This document shows positions 31,714 through 40,905 of a DNA stretch of 64,000 bases, in pieces (position 1 is the first letter of the stretch; every line of letters begins with the position of its first letter). Source of the stretch: Vibrio kanaloae (GTDB lineage: Bacteria; Pseudomonadota; Gammaproteobacteria; Enterobacterales; Vibrionaceae); the NCBI RefSeq assembly GCF_024347535.1, contig NZ_AP025498.1, positions 682,001 to 746,000 on the forward strand, given 5' to 3'. Both the position numbers and the translations under genes were made by a program. Under the pieces are notes generated by a model that was not told the DNA's origin, made no database searches, and was given only the letters and a program-made list of their open reading frames with translations.

Positions 31714-32733
31714 ATGAAAACAGAGTACTTAGGCGATGTTTTACAAGGCCGGCAGGTTATAGGCTCCTTGAATGTTGAAGATCTACCCGTTGGAGCGCAT
31801 CAGTTTTGGTTCCAAGTGACCAGTGATGGGCTCGGGCAACCTAAAAACATGCCAGTTTCTGTTTTCAAAGGCAGCCAAGACGGCCCTAAGCTTATGGTTA
31901 CCGCTGGTATTCATGGCGATGAACTAAATGGTGTACTGGCTGCACAACAAATTATTAGAGACTTGGTGGGTAAAACACTGAATGGTACGGTGACAATTGT
32001 ACCTACGGTGAACTTGTCTGGTTTGCTAAATCACAGTCGTGACTTCATCTCTTCCGATCCGGGTTCATGCCCTGCCAACCTCAACCGACTCTTTCCTGGC
32101 GATGCCCACGGACTAGCAGCGGAACGCTTTGTTGCGTCACTGTGGGAGCGCTTACTCAAGCACAATGCAACATTTGCCGTTGACCTCCACACCCAAACTC
32201 GTGGTGCGGTATACCCACTTTATGTTTTCGCTGATTATCGAATCGAGCAATGTTTGGAGATGGCAAGACTGATGCAACCAGATTGTGTTCTTAATGATCC
32301 CGGCGACCCTGGGATTCTTGAAACAGTTTGGAATCGCAGTGGTATTCCGAGCATCACTGTAGAAGTCGGGATGGGTAAGTTTACTCAACCAGACATGATT
32401 CAAAGAGCGGTAGATGGCGTATTAAATATGCTCTCCTATTACGAGATGCTTGAGGTCGATGGACAACATCCGTTAGAGGCAAAGCAACTGCCAAGCATGG
32501 ATTGGATTGAAGGCAACAACGTTGTGTCCATTCGCGCTGATATTGGTGGTTTTGTTCTGCCTCAAGTCGAGCTTTTGCAAAGCGTGGAGCAAGATGATCT
32601 GTTAGCCATCCAATATGATGCGTTCGGCAATGAATGTCGTCGTTATCACGCGCCGTCTTCTGGCCGTGTACTCAGTTATAACGTGGATGCACTAAGAGAG
32701 CCGGGTGCGTTGGTGTGCCGCTTATTGAGCTAG
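31714..32733 (+). CDS. Succinylglutamate desuccinylase/aspartoacylase-family metallohydrolase
   Basis: 339 residues from ATG at 31714 (MKTEYLGDVLQGRQV) with GGAG eight bases upstream; an ATG 19 codons earlier at 31657 has no such site. A Zn carboxypeptidase-like fold: TAGIHGDELNGVLAAQQI supplies the first His and Glu, FAVDLHTQTRG the second His, and SITVEVGMG the catalytic Glu region. The C-terminal part (IRADIGGFVLPQVELLQSVE) is the small beta domain seen in AstE/ASPA-like deacylases. Substrate cannot be read; N-acyl amino acid or similar amide hydrolysis is inferred. Confidence 0.83.
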   Translation: MKTEYLGDVLQGRQVIGSLNVEDLPVGAHQFWFQVTSDGLGQPKNMPVSVFKGSQDGPKLMVTAGIHGDELNGVLAAQQIIRDLVGKTLNGTVTIVPTVNLSGLLNHSRDFISSDPGSCPANLNRLFPGDAHGLAAERFVASLWERLLKHNATFAVDLHTQTRGAVYPLYVFADYRIEQCLEMARLMQPDCVLNDPGDPGILETVWNRSGIPSITVEVGMGKFTQPDMIQRAVDGVLNMLSYYEMLEVDGQHPLEAKQLPSMDWIEGNNVVSIRADIGGFVLPQVELLQSVEQDDLLAIQYDAFGNECRRYHAPSSGRVLSYNVDALREPGALVCRLLS

Positions 32734-32776
32734 TAATAAGTTAGACAGTGGCTAGGTTTGCCATTCGAAACGCATA

Positions 32777-32812
32777 AAAAAGCCTACTGCGGGTTAACGC
32801 AAGTAGGCTTTA
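32777..32812. terminator. Bidirectional terminator
   Basis: AAAGCCTACT ... AGTAGGCTTT with an additional GCG/CGC inner pair. The T-run is on the minus strand after scsC, A-run on the other side; it serves the converging hydrolase and scs genes. Confidence 0.8.
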
Positions 32813-32862
32813 TCAATTTCATCTTCAATTTTTGCTAAGACTCACAACCTTTCTACACTCAA

Positions 32863-33582
32863 TTAGAAAGCGTCATCCACGATGTCTTTTAATCGGTCGT
32901 AAGGCACATAGCCTGGTAAGACCTGGCCATTCATCATCAGCGTTGGTGTGCCTGTTAAACCTAATGCGCTAAAGGTTTGATGGTTTGTCATCAGTGTGTT
33001 GCTTTGGTCTGAAGTGGTGTTCAGTTGTGCTTCTGTTCCTGTTTTCTTTGCCACAGCTTGCAGTGAAGCCTTTGTATGGAGGCCGCTTTTCGCCATCAAT
33101 AACCTATCAACTTCAGTAAAGGCTTCGCGGTTATCTTTCCAAACCTTCATAGCGTATAGAGCGGCATTAGTATTAAGTTCGTTTATTTGTTGCTGTTTAA
33201 ATGACAGGTATACATTGATAATTTTGATATCACTATTTTCAGAAGCTAATTGAACTAGGCCTTTTTCTAAACGTTTACAGTAAGGGCAGTTATAGTCGGT
33301 AAAGTTAATGATTACCGATTTTCCATCTGGGTTTCCTGTGATTGGGTGCGCGTCATTGCTGTACAGCCAGTCGTGGCTTTCCGCTTGGGCTTTCTGCACT
33401 TGTGCTTGGCTCGCGACATATTGCTCTAAACTGGTATGCAGACCCGAAATAGTAGAAGGGTTCTCTTTTAGAAACTGATTAATTTCTTCAAGCTGTTGAG
33501 TTTGCTCTTTATTTAACTCGGCAAAGGCATTAGCACTCATTAGTGAACCCAAAATCAGTGTGCTTATCAGGTGTTTTTTCAT
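32863..33582 (-). CDS. scsC: ScsC-like periplasmic DsbA-family thiol oxidoreductase
   Basis: 239 residues, signal peptide MKKHLISTLILGSLMSANAF. A helical N-terminal extension (residues about 22-75) is followed by a DsbA/DsbG-type thioredoxin fold with NCPYCKRLEKGL (CPYC) and the cis-Pro loop GLTGTPTLMMNGQVLPGY. An N-terminal oligomerising stalk before the catalytic domain is characteristic of ScsC/BcfH-type disulfide isomerases. It is the last gene of the scsB-scsD-scsC order here. In Salmonella and Proteus, Scs proteins protect against copper; that role here is by homology. Confidence 0.82.
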   Translation of the reverse strand: MKKHLISTLILGSLMSANAFAELNKEQTQQLEEINQFLKENPSTISGLHTSLEQYVASQAQVQKAQAESHDWLYSNDAHPITGNPDGKSVIINFTDYNCPYCKRLEKGLVQLASENSDIKIINVYLSFKQQQINELNTNAALYAMKVWKDNREAFTEVDRLLMAKSGLHTKASLQAVAKKTGTEAQLNTTSDQSNTLMTNHQTFSALGLTGTPTLMMNGQVLPGYVPYDRLKDIVDDAF

Positions 33583-33708
33583 GTTATTTGTTCTCTCATT
33601 CTTGATAATTGTGCGCGTTTATTGGGTCGCGCTCGCGATAATTATATTGTTTGTTAAATTGGCTTAATCGATTTATTTGCTTTGCTCTGCTTTTTCTTTG
33701 TAAGCGAG

Positions 33709-34278
33709 TTATGCCAAATAGGTTCTGATCCAAAGCCCAATAGGTGAAGTTACGCCCGTTGCGATACTAGTGATCTTTCCGTCTTTGATGATGACGATGC
33801 TTGGAGTGACATTAACGCCCCAACTTCTGCTGATTGAGCCAGAAAGATCATTTATAACAGGGAAGTCATACTCTTTTGCATCCAAGTAGCGCTGGACACG
33901 TTCGTCTGGACCAGACGATAGAGCGACCGAAACCACCTGATGGGAATCGCTGAAGCTATTGACGGTTGGGCTTACAAATTTGCAGGCACCACACCAAGTC
34001 GCCCAGAAATAGACAATGACTGGCTTACCATTTTTGCTTAGCTCGATAACATCAATATCTTCGCCTTGGAGCGATTGACCCACAATTGGAATCGCATCGC
34101 CCTGAGGCATGCTTCTGCTGTGATAAAAGTCCATGGCAAATGAAACTACGCCAACGATCAGTATCATTGAAACCAGTTCCTTTCCCCACTTCTTAAGACG
34201 ACTTGGCTTTTTGGCCTCACCCTTTATAGCGTTGTCTTCAGTCGCGCTAGATTTCTCTTCATTGTTGGGAGTCTTCAT
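33709..34278 (-). CDS. scsD: ScsD-like membrane-anchored thioredoxin
   Basis: 189 residues. A charged cytosolic N-terminus (residues 1-32), one membrane helix (VSMILIVGVVSFAMDFY) and a periplasmic TlpA-like thioredoxin domain with VYFWATWCGACKFVSPTV (CGAC) and cis-Pro in WGVNVTPSIVIIKDG. This topology is the ScsD type. It begins three bases after the scsB stop, showing tight coupling. Electrons would arrive from ScsB. Confidence 0.82.
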   Translation of the reverse strand: MKTPNNEEKSSATEDNAIKGEAKKPSRLKKWGKELVSMILIVGVVSFAMDFYHSRSMPQGDAIPIVGQSLQGEDIDVIELSKNGKPVIVYFWATWCGACKFVSPTVNSFSDSHQVVSVALSSGPDERVQRYLDAKEYDFPVINDLSGSISRSWGVNVTPSIVIIKDGKITSIATGVTSPIGLWIRTYLA

Positions 34279-34281
34279 CAG

Positions 34282-36393
34282 TTATCTCGCAGCGTCGATG
34301 GCTTGAACGACAGTGTCACTGTCGAGGAGCACAGGCAGTGGAATACCGCTTTTATAACTAGGACCATAGACGATATTAAATGGCACACCAAATCGCCCAT
34401 TACTTTGTAAGTATTGAGTGACACTTTCACTTGGTGTTGTCCAATCGCCTTTCATCAAAACAATGTCTTCTTGCTGTAGGTGGCTGTGGACAGGATCTTG
34501 AAGGATGACACCGATCTTGTTGGCTTTACAGGTGATACACCAATCAGCAGTCACATCAACAAAGACCGTTTTGCCTTCATCAACTAACTGAGGGATTTGC
34601 TTCGCATCCAGCTTTTGCCAAGCGAGATCGTCAACAATGGGTGTCGCCCAGTTCTCAGCGGTGACACTACCGACGATCAATGCAGCACCAAACACCAAGG
34701 TTGTAGTTGCCATAATAGGAATCAGTACCTTGCGACCCAGTTTCATGCCAATCCAAACCAATACTGAAATCACGATAAACAGTGACAGCAGGATAGTTGA
34801 GAATTTACCAATGAATGGGCTCAGAAGGCTTGTTAACCAAAGGCTGGTAATGAACATCATTAAGCCAAAAAACAGCTTAACTTTGAACATCCACGCGCCC
34901 GGCTTTGGTAGCAGTTGGGTGAGGCTAGGGAACAGGGCGAAAATAAGCCAAGGTGCACTCATGCCGATGCCAAGTGCGATGAAGATAACCCATAACTCTT
35001 GATAGCTTGCTCCAAGTGCATAAGCAACCGCAGTGCCAAGGAATGGCGCGCTACACGGCGTTGCTAACAGCGTTGCAAACATGCCTTGAACAAAGTGGCC
35101 TGAATGTGAGTCATCGCCTTTGGTTGCCATCCAAGTGTTTAAACCTGATGGTAGTCTGAATTCGAATAACCCAATCAGGTTAATTGAGAACAGCAAAGTG
35201 ATGATCAGCATGAATCCGATAAACCAAACATTTTGGAATTGGATTCCCCAACCAATCGCATTACCACCCATTTTTAGAGCGGTCATACCTAGGGCTAACA
35301 GTCCAAATGATGTAATGACACCTGATGCAGAAGCTAAGAATGAGAGTCGAATATGACGATTAGATGCCCCTTGGTTTTGAATGATGCTGTTTAGCTTCAT
35401 TCCTAATACTGGCAACACACATGGCATGATGTTGAGAATCAAACCACCAATTAAAGCGAAGCCTATCATCGCAATAAAGCTGGTGTTACTTGATTGATAG
35501 GCAATAGGCTCTGAGCCAACCTGCGCCGTCATCTCTTCAGCAAAGTTAATATCTGAAACCGTGACGCTAACCGTGCGATCGGTTAAGTCGACGTCACCGA
35601 GCCAATTACTTACATCGAATACAGCAGTCATTGTGTTGTTATTGATATGAACGGTTGGCTGAGAGAAGAAGTCATCAATCACTTCTTGCCCATCAATCAA
35701 CACCATCGGCTTATCCCAGCCTTCTTTACTCATGAGCTGAGTCACTAGTTGTTGCTTACTCTTATCCCAGAACAGACCGTTCACCGACGTGCGGTTAGCT
35801 TCGCGTGGAGATTGGCTCATGCCTTGATTGAACAAGAACATGGCTTCTTCATCGAGCGCTAATGCTTGTGGGTCGATCGGCAGTTCGATGTCGTAATCGG
35901 TTAACACACAGATATTGGTACACGACGGAAAGGTAAACGACGCCCTGAATATTGCAGGCTTCGTGTTGTCTTTCAGGGTTAACGTGACAGGAAAGCTAAC
36001 GTGCTTTTTGTAGCCTAGCGTCATGATGCCAAGCTGCTCGTAGTACTTAGGTATTGGCCAATGCCACTCTACTGACTCAATGTTTGTTGAATCAGACCAG
36101 TCCCAGCTTGGTGGTATACCACCTTCGCCAGGGCTACGCCAATAGGTTTTCCAGTCGCCGTCGAGCACGACATCTAACACGGTTTGAATCTGAGAACCGT
36201 CGTCCGACTGTTCACCCGTCGACATCATTCGCATCTTGACTGGTGGATGTTCAGGCGCGCTGAGCCAGCCCGTAGTCTGTGCTAAAGCAGTAAATGACGT
36301 CATAACCAAAAGGGCAGTGACTAAGGTTTTCGCGCATGTACGCATGTAGAATGCCAAAGAATCGACAAACTTAGTTAGTAGTGTGTTGTACAC
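34282..36393 (-). CDS. scsB: ScsB-like DsbD-family transmembrane thiol reductant transporter
   Basis: 703 residues. I accept the GTG at 36393 with GGAGA eight bases upstream; an ATG at 36345 (MRTCAKTL) would be a more typical signal-peptide start. A signal sequence, a large periplasmic N-terminal domain (about 40-300) with paired Cys in SFTFPSCTNICVLTD, eight or so membrane helices with the DsbD Cys motif IMPCVLPVLGMKL and ATPCSAPFLGTAV, and a C-terminal periplasmic thioredoxin domain VDVTADWCITCKANK (CITC). It carries electrons from cytosolic thioredoxin to ScsC/ScsD in the periplasm. The long N-terminal domain distinguishes ScsB from DsbD. Confidence 0.85.
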   Translation of the reverse strand: MYNTLLTKFVDSLAFYMRTCAKTLVTALLVMTSFTALAQTTGWLSAPEHPPVKMRMMSTGEQSDDGSQIQTVLDVVLDGDWKTYWRSPGEGGIPPSWDWSDSTNIESVEWHWPIPKYYEQLGIMTLGYKKHVSFPVTLTLKDNTKPAIFRASFTFPSCTNICVLTDYDIELPIDPQALALDEEAMFLFNQGMSQSPREANRTSVNGLFWDKSKQQLVTQLMSKEGWDKPMVLIDGQEVIDDFFSQPTVHINNNTMTAVFDVSNWLGDVDLTDRTVSVTVSDINFAEEMTAQVGSEPIAYQSSNTSFIAMIGFALIGGLILNIMPCVLPVLGMKLNSIIQNQGASNRHIRLSFLASASGVITSFGLLALGMTALKMGGNAIGWGIQFQNVWFIGFMLIITLLFSINLIGLFEFRLPSGLNTWMATKGDDSHSGHFVQGMFATLLATPCSAPFLGTAVAYALGASYQELWVIFIALGIGMSAPWLIFALFPSLTQLLPKPGAWMFKVKLFFGLMMFITSLWLTSLLSPFIGKFSTILLSLFIVISVLVWIGMKLGRKVLIPIMATTTLVFGAALIVGSVTAENWATPIVDDLAWQKLDAKQIPQLVDEGKTVFVDVTADWCITCKANKIGVILQDPVHSHLQQEDIVLMKGDWTTPSESVTQYLQSNGRFGVPFNIVYGPSYKSGIPLPVLLDSDTVVQAIDAAR

Positions 36394-36440
36394 AAATGTA
36401 TCTCCAAAAAATAAATAAAAGGGTGTAGTAGCCCGGTTAT

Positions 36441-36917
36441 TTACTCTCTAAATATACAGTGCGTTAGATGTAAGCGGTGTTTCGTAGGTCGAGAAGAGCG
36501 ATGGTTATCTCTAGACAATCTCGATATGTGAGGTGACAGGCTGTATGCGACAGCGATAAATAAAATAAAAGGTGTCAGCCAACCTGTTTTAGGTGTGGAA
36601 AAGTTGAGCAGTTTCGAGCTCAGACTGCATGAGTTCGAATTAGACTCCGTTAGTGCTTTAGATGCTTCTGAGCCAAACACGCTGCCATATAGTGCTGATA
36701 TTCTCTCTAATGATGCGACTACCACTTGTGGGCCATTCGTTTCTGCACCAACGATTACTGATTGGCCAATAAGGAAGTTGGAAACTGTTACTTTCTTTGC
36801 CGATAGCGTGCTCGCCAGACAAGTTACGATAACCAGTCCGGTAAGAAGAAGCGCCCAAAGCGATTGCCTTTGTTGGCGGTTCTGTTGGGATAAAAAAAGC
36901 AGTTGTGTATTCAGCAA
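36441..36917 (-). CDS. Membrane protein upstream of scsB, unrecognised
   Basis: 158 residues if started at the TTG at 36917. There is no ATG or internal Met anywhere in the frame and no strong ribosome-binding site, so the start is uncertain. An N-terminal helix (SLWALLLTGLVIVTCLAST) and a C-terminal one (GWLTPFILFIAVAYSLSP) frame a periplasm-like middle with one Cys; the basic tail ends HLTHCIFRE. It lies 47 bp upstream of scsB on the same strand, which argues for operon membership, comparable in place to scsA-like genes. A plus-strand frame overlaps it but lacks membrane logic. Confidence 0.5.
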   Translation of the reverse strand: MLNTQLLFLSQQNRQQRQSLWALLLTGLVIVTCLASTLSAKKVTVSNFLIGQSVIVGAETNGPQVVVASLERISALYGSVFGSEASKALTESNSNSCSLSSKLLNFSTPKTGWLTPFILFIAVAYSLSPHISRLSRDNHRSSRPTKHRLHLTHCIFRE

Positions 36918-37200
36918 ATCAGTCAGTAATCGAATCAGTTAGTATTTAACACGGGTTATAAGCAGGCTAGCTTAGATAACTTTGCTTCGTGCCACAAGTC
37001 ATAAAATTGTTAAAGTGGCAAGGATAGGTAGATGCAAAGCCTAACGTCTAAGGCACCAACGTCCAACTTAAGTTCATAATAATTTGTTCTTTTTCTATGA
37101 GTCGTGTTTATATTTAAATGGCATCAATATAAGCGGTGAGGTGCGATATTGATATGTACTAAAGTGCAATAGACATGAGGTGCTTTAAGCGTCAGACATG
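36918..37200. other. Intergenic region upstream of the scs operon
   Basis: It should hold the leftward scs promoter. An 8-bp dyad ATCAATAT (37123-37130)/ATATTGAT (37146-37153) is present. I did not find a recognisable CueR- or CpxR-type site. Confidence 0.4.
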
Positions 37201-37242
37201 AAAAAGCCCAATCGTTCGTTAGTAGTCACATTGGGCTTTTTC
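37201..37242. terminator. Terminator hairpin after the 82-residue gene
   Basis: AAAAGCCCAAT ... ATTGGGCTTTT, 11-bp stem with a long loop and T/A tracts on both sides, just past the stop of the minus-strand gene. Confidence 0.75.
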
Positions 37243-37281
37243 AATTGGTTTTTAGTGCTTCGTCGCGACAATTAGAGCGCC

Positions 37282-37530
37282 TTAGTGGGTACGACGAGGA
37301 CCGTTCCGTACTAGGTCTTTGCCATTATCAAACACTTCTTGGGTGATCCAACGTGCAAGTAGAACTTTGTGGCTGCTATTGAATACAGCGACGAAGTGGC
37401 GGCCATCTGCGTTATTGGTTGCCATACCTACGCCTTCAACCCCTTCAAGGCCTAAGCCGCCGGCTTCCACTGAAATTAAGAATTTTTCTAGGTCTTCTAG
37501 AGACTCAATAAGATCAAGTTCGTTATTCAT
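37282..37530 (-). CDS. Small conserved hypothetical protein, 82 residues
   Basis: An ATG at 37530 (GAGAG upstream) opens an acidic protein with an N-terminal helix (LDLIESLEDLEKFLISVEAG) and a compact segment VAVFNSSHKVLLARWITQEV ending GPRRTH. It contains no cysteine, signal or known motif. The Gly/Glu-rich middle is unusual. It stands alone with its own terminator. Function unknown. Confidence 0.65.
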   Translation of the reverse strand: MNNELDLIESLEDLEKFLISVEAGGLGLEGVEGVGMATNNADGRHFVAVFNSSHKVLLARWITQEVFDNGKDLVRNGPRRTH

Positions 37531-37781
37531 TTATATGCTCTCTTGCTGTGAGCCAACATCCAGCTGATGACGTTTTAGTGCATGCGTTTAAGTGGTGATA
37601 TTGGCCGTTGTTCTTTGTGGGGGCGTACTCTACAGATCATAAGAAGGGATTGGAACTCTCAAATATTAGATGCCGACTAATTTTTTGCAAACTTTTAACA
37701 TAATATACGTTTAAATGTTTGTTATTCATCTTCTTTTTACTACTATTGATAGGGTCGATGTAGACAATGGTAAGGATTAGT

Positions 37782-39386
37782 ATGATGAAGGTTTGGCGTT
37801 GTCTATTGTTAATGTTGACGTTTGTAGCATTTGGCAGTTTTGCGCAAAGCGTTGAAAAAATAGCAGCAGTACAAGAGCAGTTATTGCTTGATTTAGCAAC
37901 ACTAGAAACGGCGCATGATGCTGAGAAACCATTTCTGGAAGATATATTAAGGCGTAAGAACCAAAGCTTACGAGAAGAGATTATTTCCCAGTTATCATCT
38001 GATACAAAAGAGGGGCTTGATGTCACTCTTGCTAAGCAGGTTGAACTCTTACAAAAATTGCTGGCATTGAATGAAGTTAAAATTGCTTCAATGACCAAGG
38101 AAAGCCTTTCCGCTGAAAATGATGTTCAAAAGCGTCTCGAATTACAAATCCAAAGACGAGTCCGAATGATGGACACTTACTATCAGCAGTTGGCTAAGAC
38201 ACTAAATTGGTCGAAAAATCGTGGTGTAGATGTCACTGTCCATGAAAGTGAGTTAAAAACGGCGTTAATCGCTCGTTCTCAATATCTTACTAATGCCATT
38301 TTATACACGGACACACAGCGTCAAGACTTAGAGGTGCGTTTGTCTTTTGTTGGTGAAGAAGACAAAGCCGCCATTAAAACCGAACTTGAACGCTTTAGTG
38401 AACGTATTAGTACCATGGTGGCGAGCTTAGAAAAGACCATCACTTTAATGGAACCGTTTGGCGTGGATATGACTTCCTACAAGCGGGTACTACTGACCAC
38501 GACAGGTGATATCAATGTCGATGTGTTAGAGGTTGATGTAGCGCTCGAATTGTTGGATGGGTGGCTTCGCTCGTTGAGCTCATGGGCTTTTGAAAACGCC
38601 CCCTCTTTTATTGTCAAACTCGCCTTATTTTTAGGCATTTTGTATGTGACTCGTTTAATTTCCAATATTACTCGTAAGACAGTCCGGAAAAGTGTGTCGC
38701 ACTCAAAAATGGACTTTAGCTTATTAATGCAGGAGTTCTTTGTATCAATCGCATCTAAAGCCGTTGTTTTTATCGGTTTGCTTATCGCACTCTCTCAAAT
38801 TGGGATTGAGCTAGCTCCGTTACTCACTGGTTTTGGTGTCGCGGGCATCATTATTGGTTTCGCGTTGCAAGATACGTTGTCAAATTTTGCATCGGGTTTG
38901 ATGATCTTGATCTACCGTCCTTACGATGTTGGAGACATGGTTAAAGTATCAGGCGTTCAAGGTACTGTAAAAGACATGAACCTAGTCTCTACCACTGTTC
39001 AAACGATCGATAACCAACGTTTGGTTATCCCAAACAACAAGATCTGGGGGGATGTGATCAACAACATCACTGCAGAACGTGTGAGACGGGTTGATATGGT
39101 TTTTGGTATTGGTTACTCCGATGACATCGATAAAGCAAAATCTGTGTTGAACGACATCATCATTGCACACCCTTTAGTGCTAAAAAAACCAGAGCATATG
39201 ATCAAGCTTCATACCTTGAATACCTCTTCTGTAGATTTCGTGGTAAGGCCTTGGGTTAAGACCGATGACTACTGGGATGTGTACTGGGACGTAACAGAAA
39301 CGGTTAAGAAACGCTTTGATGAAGAAGGCATCACGATTCCATTCCCTCAACGAGATGTTCATATTTATAATCATGAAGAGAGTTGA
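37782..39386 (+). CDS. MscS-family mechanosensitive ion channel with periplasmic coiled-coil domain
   Basis: 534 residues. The start at 37782 is supported by AAGGA six bases upstream. Signal-like helix (MMKVWRCLLLMLTFVAF) ending FAQ, then about 240 residues of predicted coiled coil (heptad-rich, KIAAVQEQLLLDLATLETAH), three membrane helices and the MscS core. The pore-lining helix is recognisable as LLTGFGVAGIIIGFALQDTL with the Gly/Ala packing pattern, followed by NFASGLMILIYRPYDVGDMV and the cytoplasmic beta/alpha domain. It would release solutes on hypo-osmotic shock; the periplasmic domain is an extension over E. coli MscS (286 residues). Confidence 0.88.
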   Translation: MMKVWRCLLLMLTFVAFGSFAQSVEKIAAVQEQLLLDLATLETAHDAEKPFLEDILRRKNQSLREEIISQLSSDTKEGLDVTLAKQVELLQKLLALNEVKIASMTKESLSAENDVQKRLELQIQRRVRMMDTYYQQLAKTLNWSKNRGVDVTVHESELKTALIARSQYLTNAILYTDTQRQDLEVRLSFVGEEDKAAIKTELERFSERISTMVASLEKTITLMEPFGVDMTSYKRVLLTTTGDINVDVLEVDVALELLDGWLRSLSSWAFENAPSFIVKLALFLGILYVTRLISNITRKTVRKSVSHSKMDFSLLMQEFFVSIASKAVVFIGLLIALSQIGIELAPLLTGFGVAGIIIGFALQDTLSNFASGLMILIYRPYDVGDMVKVSGVQGTVKDMNLVSTTVQTIDNQRLVIPNNKIWGDVINNITAERVRRVDMVFGIGYSDDIDKAKSVLNDIIIAHPLVLKKPEHMIKLHTLNTSSVDFVVRPWVKTDDYWDVYWDVTETVKKRFDEEGITIPFPQRDVHIYNHEES

Positions 39387-39591
39387 TTTTTTCTCTAAAC
39401 GAACAGTTTAAGACTAAGGAAAGTTAATCATAAATGGGCTCCTGAAACGGTGCCTATTTTTATGTGTGTTAGATAGGCAGTGCCAGCACCACTGACAATA
39501 ATAAATAAGCTATGATGATAGACGTTCAGCAAATGGTGTACAGAAAGTAAAGCAGTATACCGAGTGCAGGTTGAGGCTAGGAGTAAACGAC

Positions 39592-40431
39592 ATGAATGAT
39601 TCACAGCAAAAAACCAATACAAGAAATACAACGGTAAGAAAAGCGACACGAATCGAAAGTGTTATGAACTCTGCGATGTGGCATCTAACTCAGAGGGATA
39701 TGACAGAGAGTGAGCTGATTGCGAAGCTGAGAGTGAAGACGGACAATCAAGATTGGATCGATGAAACTCTAGGAACTCTGAAAGGTTTTGGGTATCTCAA
39801 GTCTGACCAAGTGTTTGCAGAACAATTCGTAGAACAAGCATTCTCTGGTGAATTTGGTTCTCGATATATTGTAGAAAAGTTGAAAAAGAAAGGGTTAACA
39901 GACTCAATTATTGCTGATGCGATTCATAAGGTTTCTGCAGACAAAAATATAGATGAGCAAACCATCTTGATAGACAGAATCAACAACTACTATACAAGTT
40001 TTAGTATGAGCCGTGAAAAGCTTGTCGCAGCATTACAAAAACGTGGTTTTAGCTATCAACAGGTGAAAGTTGCCATTGAACAGCACCCGCAAGCGTATGA
40101 ACTGAAAAGTAATATCCAAATTAAGGCAGAAAAAGCCGATTTGGAGAAAGAAGTGCTCAAGTATGCTCGAAAAGGTAAAGGCATGACCGCTATCCAACAA
40201 GAGCTTAGGCAACGAAAAATCGACACCAGCGAGCTGTCATCGTTAGTTGACCGATTGATTAATGAAGAGCAGCTAGATTTCTATTCTTCGTGTTTAGAAC
40301 AGTTGCAGAAGAAGTCTTATGACCTAAACGATCATAAAGAACGCTCAAAGGCTTACGCCATGTTGAGTCGTAAAGGCTTTTCATCCGAAGAGATCAAGTT
40401 TGCATTGAGTGAGGGGAATGAGGCGAGTTGA
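39592..40431 (+). CDS. RecX-family protein, extended
   Basis: 279 residues from ATG at 39592 with AGGAG eight bases upstream. RecX proteins (about 150 residues) are three tandem three-helix repeats that modulate RecA filaments. Here the RecX pattern is clear from about residue 22: MNSAMWHLTQRDMTESELIA, then TLKGFGYLKSDQVFAEQFVE, and GSRYIVEKLKKKGLTDSIIA. Similar repeats continue (SMSREKLVAALQKRGFSYQQ) and again in the last 90 residues (GKGMTAIQQELRQRKIDTSE; ERSKAYAMLSRKGFSSEEIK), so the protein carries about twice the usual repeats. recA is not adjacent, unlike classical recX. A RecA-modulating role is inferred from the family only. Confidence 0.75.
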   Translation: MNDSQQKTNTRNTTVRKATRIESVMNSAMWHLTQRDMTESELIAKLRVKTDNQDWIDETLGTLKGFGYLKSDQVFAEQFVEQAFSGEFGSRYIVEKLKKKGLTDSIIADAIHKVSADKNIDEQTILIDRINNYYTSFSMSREKLVAALQKRGFSYQQVKVAIEQHPQAYELKSNIQIKAEKADLEKEVLKYARKGKGMTAIQQELRQRKIDTSELSSLVDRLINEEQLDFYSSCLEQLQKKSYDLNDHKERSKAYAMLSRKGFSSEEIKFALSEGNEAS

Positions 40432-40905
40432 CGAGGGGAAAGCTTTTAGATCGAGTACTAGGTATGCTGAGTATCCGTTAATGATTGCCATTTAGACCAC
40501 TAAGTCACTGAGTTTCAGCTATAACATTCATGTTTGTATTTACATTGTTGATACTTTAATCACTATGGTGCAATATTAGTCTATTAGAGTAATGTTTAGA
40601 TATCGCTAGTGGCCTTATGACAGCGATTGAGCATTTTCACCGTGACTATTTTTAATATTACAGACTTATTATTATCTCGAATTAACGATAACTTCTAGAT
40701 TATCAATACCATATCTTGAAGGTAATTAGATGTATGAGCAGAGTTCATGATTATATTTTGAAAATAGTGATAACACATTACCAAGATAGAGCGAAGTTAT
40801 CGCGTTAACCTGAATTATAAAAAGGTGCCAAGTCGTTACATTAATGGGGAATATATAACCTGTGTCATATCGAGATGTTCTATTAACGCTGTTTGGAGTA
40901 AGTTT
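40432..40905. other. Intergenic region upstream of the chemoreceptor (474 bp)
   Basis: AT-rich and without a supported gene. The chemoreceptor frame could be extended leftwards to 40825 but has no start support there. No terminator or riboswitch-like structure was recognised. Confidence 0.5.

Noticed and set aside
36595..36942. 115-codon plus-strand ORF opposite the Met-less membrane protein
   Set aside because: No membrane or domain logic, no ribosome-binding site, antisense to a frame with two plausible helices that is in line with scsB.
37123..37153. ATCAATAT/ATATTGAT dyad as a named operator
   Set aside because: AT-rich 8-bp dyad with 15-base loop, no consensus match; could be chance.
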